Below are positions 63,936-64,000 of a stretch of DNA of 64,000 nucleotides, one piece after another. The stretch is from Segatella copri (lineage in GTDB: Bacteria; Bacteroidota; Bacteroidia; Bacteroidales; Bacteroidaceae), in contig NZ_VZCB01000057.1 in the NCBI RefSeq assembly GCF_009494395.1, forward strand, positions 44,782 through 108,781, written 5' to 3'. Under the pieces are notes generated by a model, which saw only the letters and a program-made list of their open reading frames with translations, had not been told where the DNA came from and made no database searches. Position numbers and translations under genes: made by a program. Within the stretch, counting starts at the first letter, position 1, and each line of letters begins with the position of its first letter.

Positions 63936-63977
63936 GGAGCGAGGCGTTTTGGGGTTCCCAAAACATAACCTCGCTCC
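63936..63977. repeat. Two-tier perfect hairpin near the window end
   Basis: GGAGCGAGG (63936-63944) pairs with CCTCGCTCC (63969-63977), and GTTTTGGG (63946-63953) with CCCAAAAC (63957-63964). No T-run follows. The remaining bases from 63661 to 64000 show no complete gene. Confidence 0.7.
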
Positions 63978-64000
63978 CTCCTCTAAGAACAAAAGACGAG

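Overview
The window looks like a chromosomal segment from a gut or oral Bacteroidales bacterium, most likely Prevotella/Segatella. The signs are: many exact copies of the phylum-specific promoter (-33 TTTG, 19-21 bp spacer, -7 TAnnTTTG); Bacteroidota gene order in the F1Fo ATP synthase operon (atpD-atpC-orf-atpB-atpE-atpF-atpH-atpA-atpG); a BspA-like leucine-rich repeat surface protein; a type IX secretion plug protein (DUF5103); a Bacteroidales-type DPP III; a Rho factor with a long disordered insert; and DUF4296, DUF2027/Smr and C69 peptidase genes. The species is inferred, not proven.

Layout. Bases 1-6300 are an accessory patch of toxin-antitoxin modules and their wreckage around a single-chain restriction-modification enzyme; two near-identical antitoxin copies with identical promoters lie at its two ends. 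Bases 6386-11370 hold a GC-rich minus-strand operon around a Twinkle/T7 gp4-like primase-helicase, with long perfect inverted repeats beside it, probably a remnant of a mobile element. Bases 11544-15541 carry a BspA-like repeat protein, an ORF6N regulator and a lipoprotein. From 15.8 kb the content is core genome: rpsA, nhaD, pfkA, the atp operon behind a structured leader, recQ, a DPP III peptidase with a Nudix hydrolase, an AlkD-like gene with ispE, a DUF2027-Smr gene, nadE, and the block ileS-(dksA-like)-lspA-DUF4296-orf72-nadC-C69 dipeptidase. After these come rho and mazG, divergent from interleaved promoters, a lipoprotein, rnz, an ECF sigma factor with a translationally coupled membrane partner, a fused NfnAB-type oxidoreductase, serS, rplU-rpmA, the T9SS plug gene, tRNA-Ser and tRNA-Glu, an unassigned structured RNA gene, and a final lipoprotein.

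How they work together. The atp operon and nhaD handle proton and sodium energetics; pfkA, nadC, nadE and the NfnAB-like enzyme cover glycolysis and NAD(P)(H) supply. rpsA, ileS, serS, rplU-rpmA and the tRNAs serve translation; rho, the DksA-like protein and the ECF sigma factor serve transcription control; LspA, the lipoproteins and the T9SS plug protein serve the envelope.

Most worth a second look: a 22-bp-period array of palindromes (54583-54666); a roughly 295-nt RNA gene with exact promoter and terminator (61597-61892); the sigma factor partner that joins an anti-sigma-like N-terminus and a membrane segment to a predicted outer-membrane barrel (53063-54460); the structured atp leader (20699-20782); a 46-residue membrane protein gene (47395-47535); and the recombined antitoxin and restriction-modification remnants in the first 6.3 kb.
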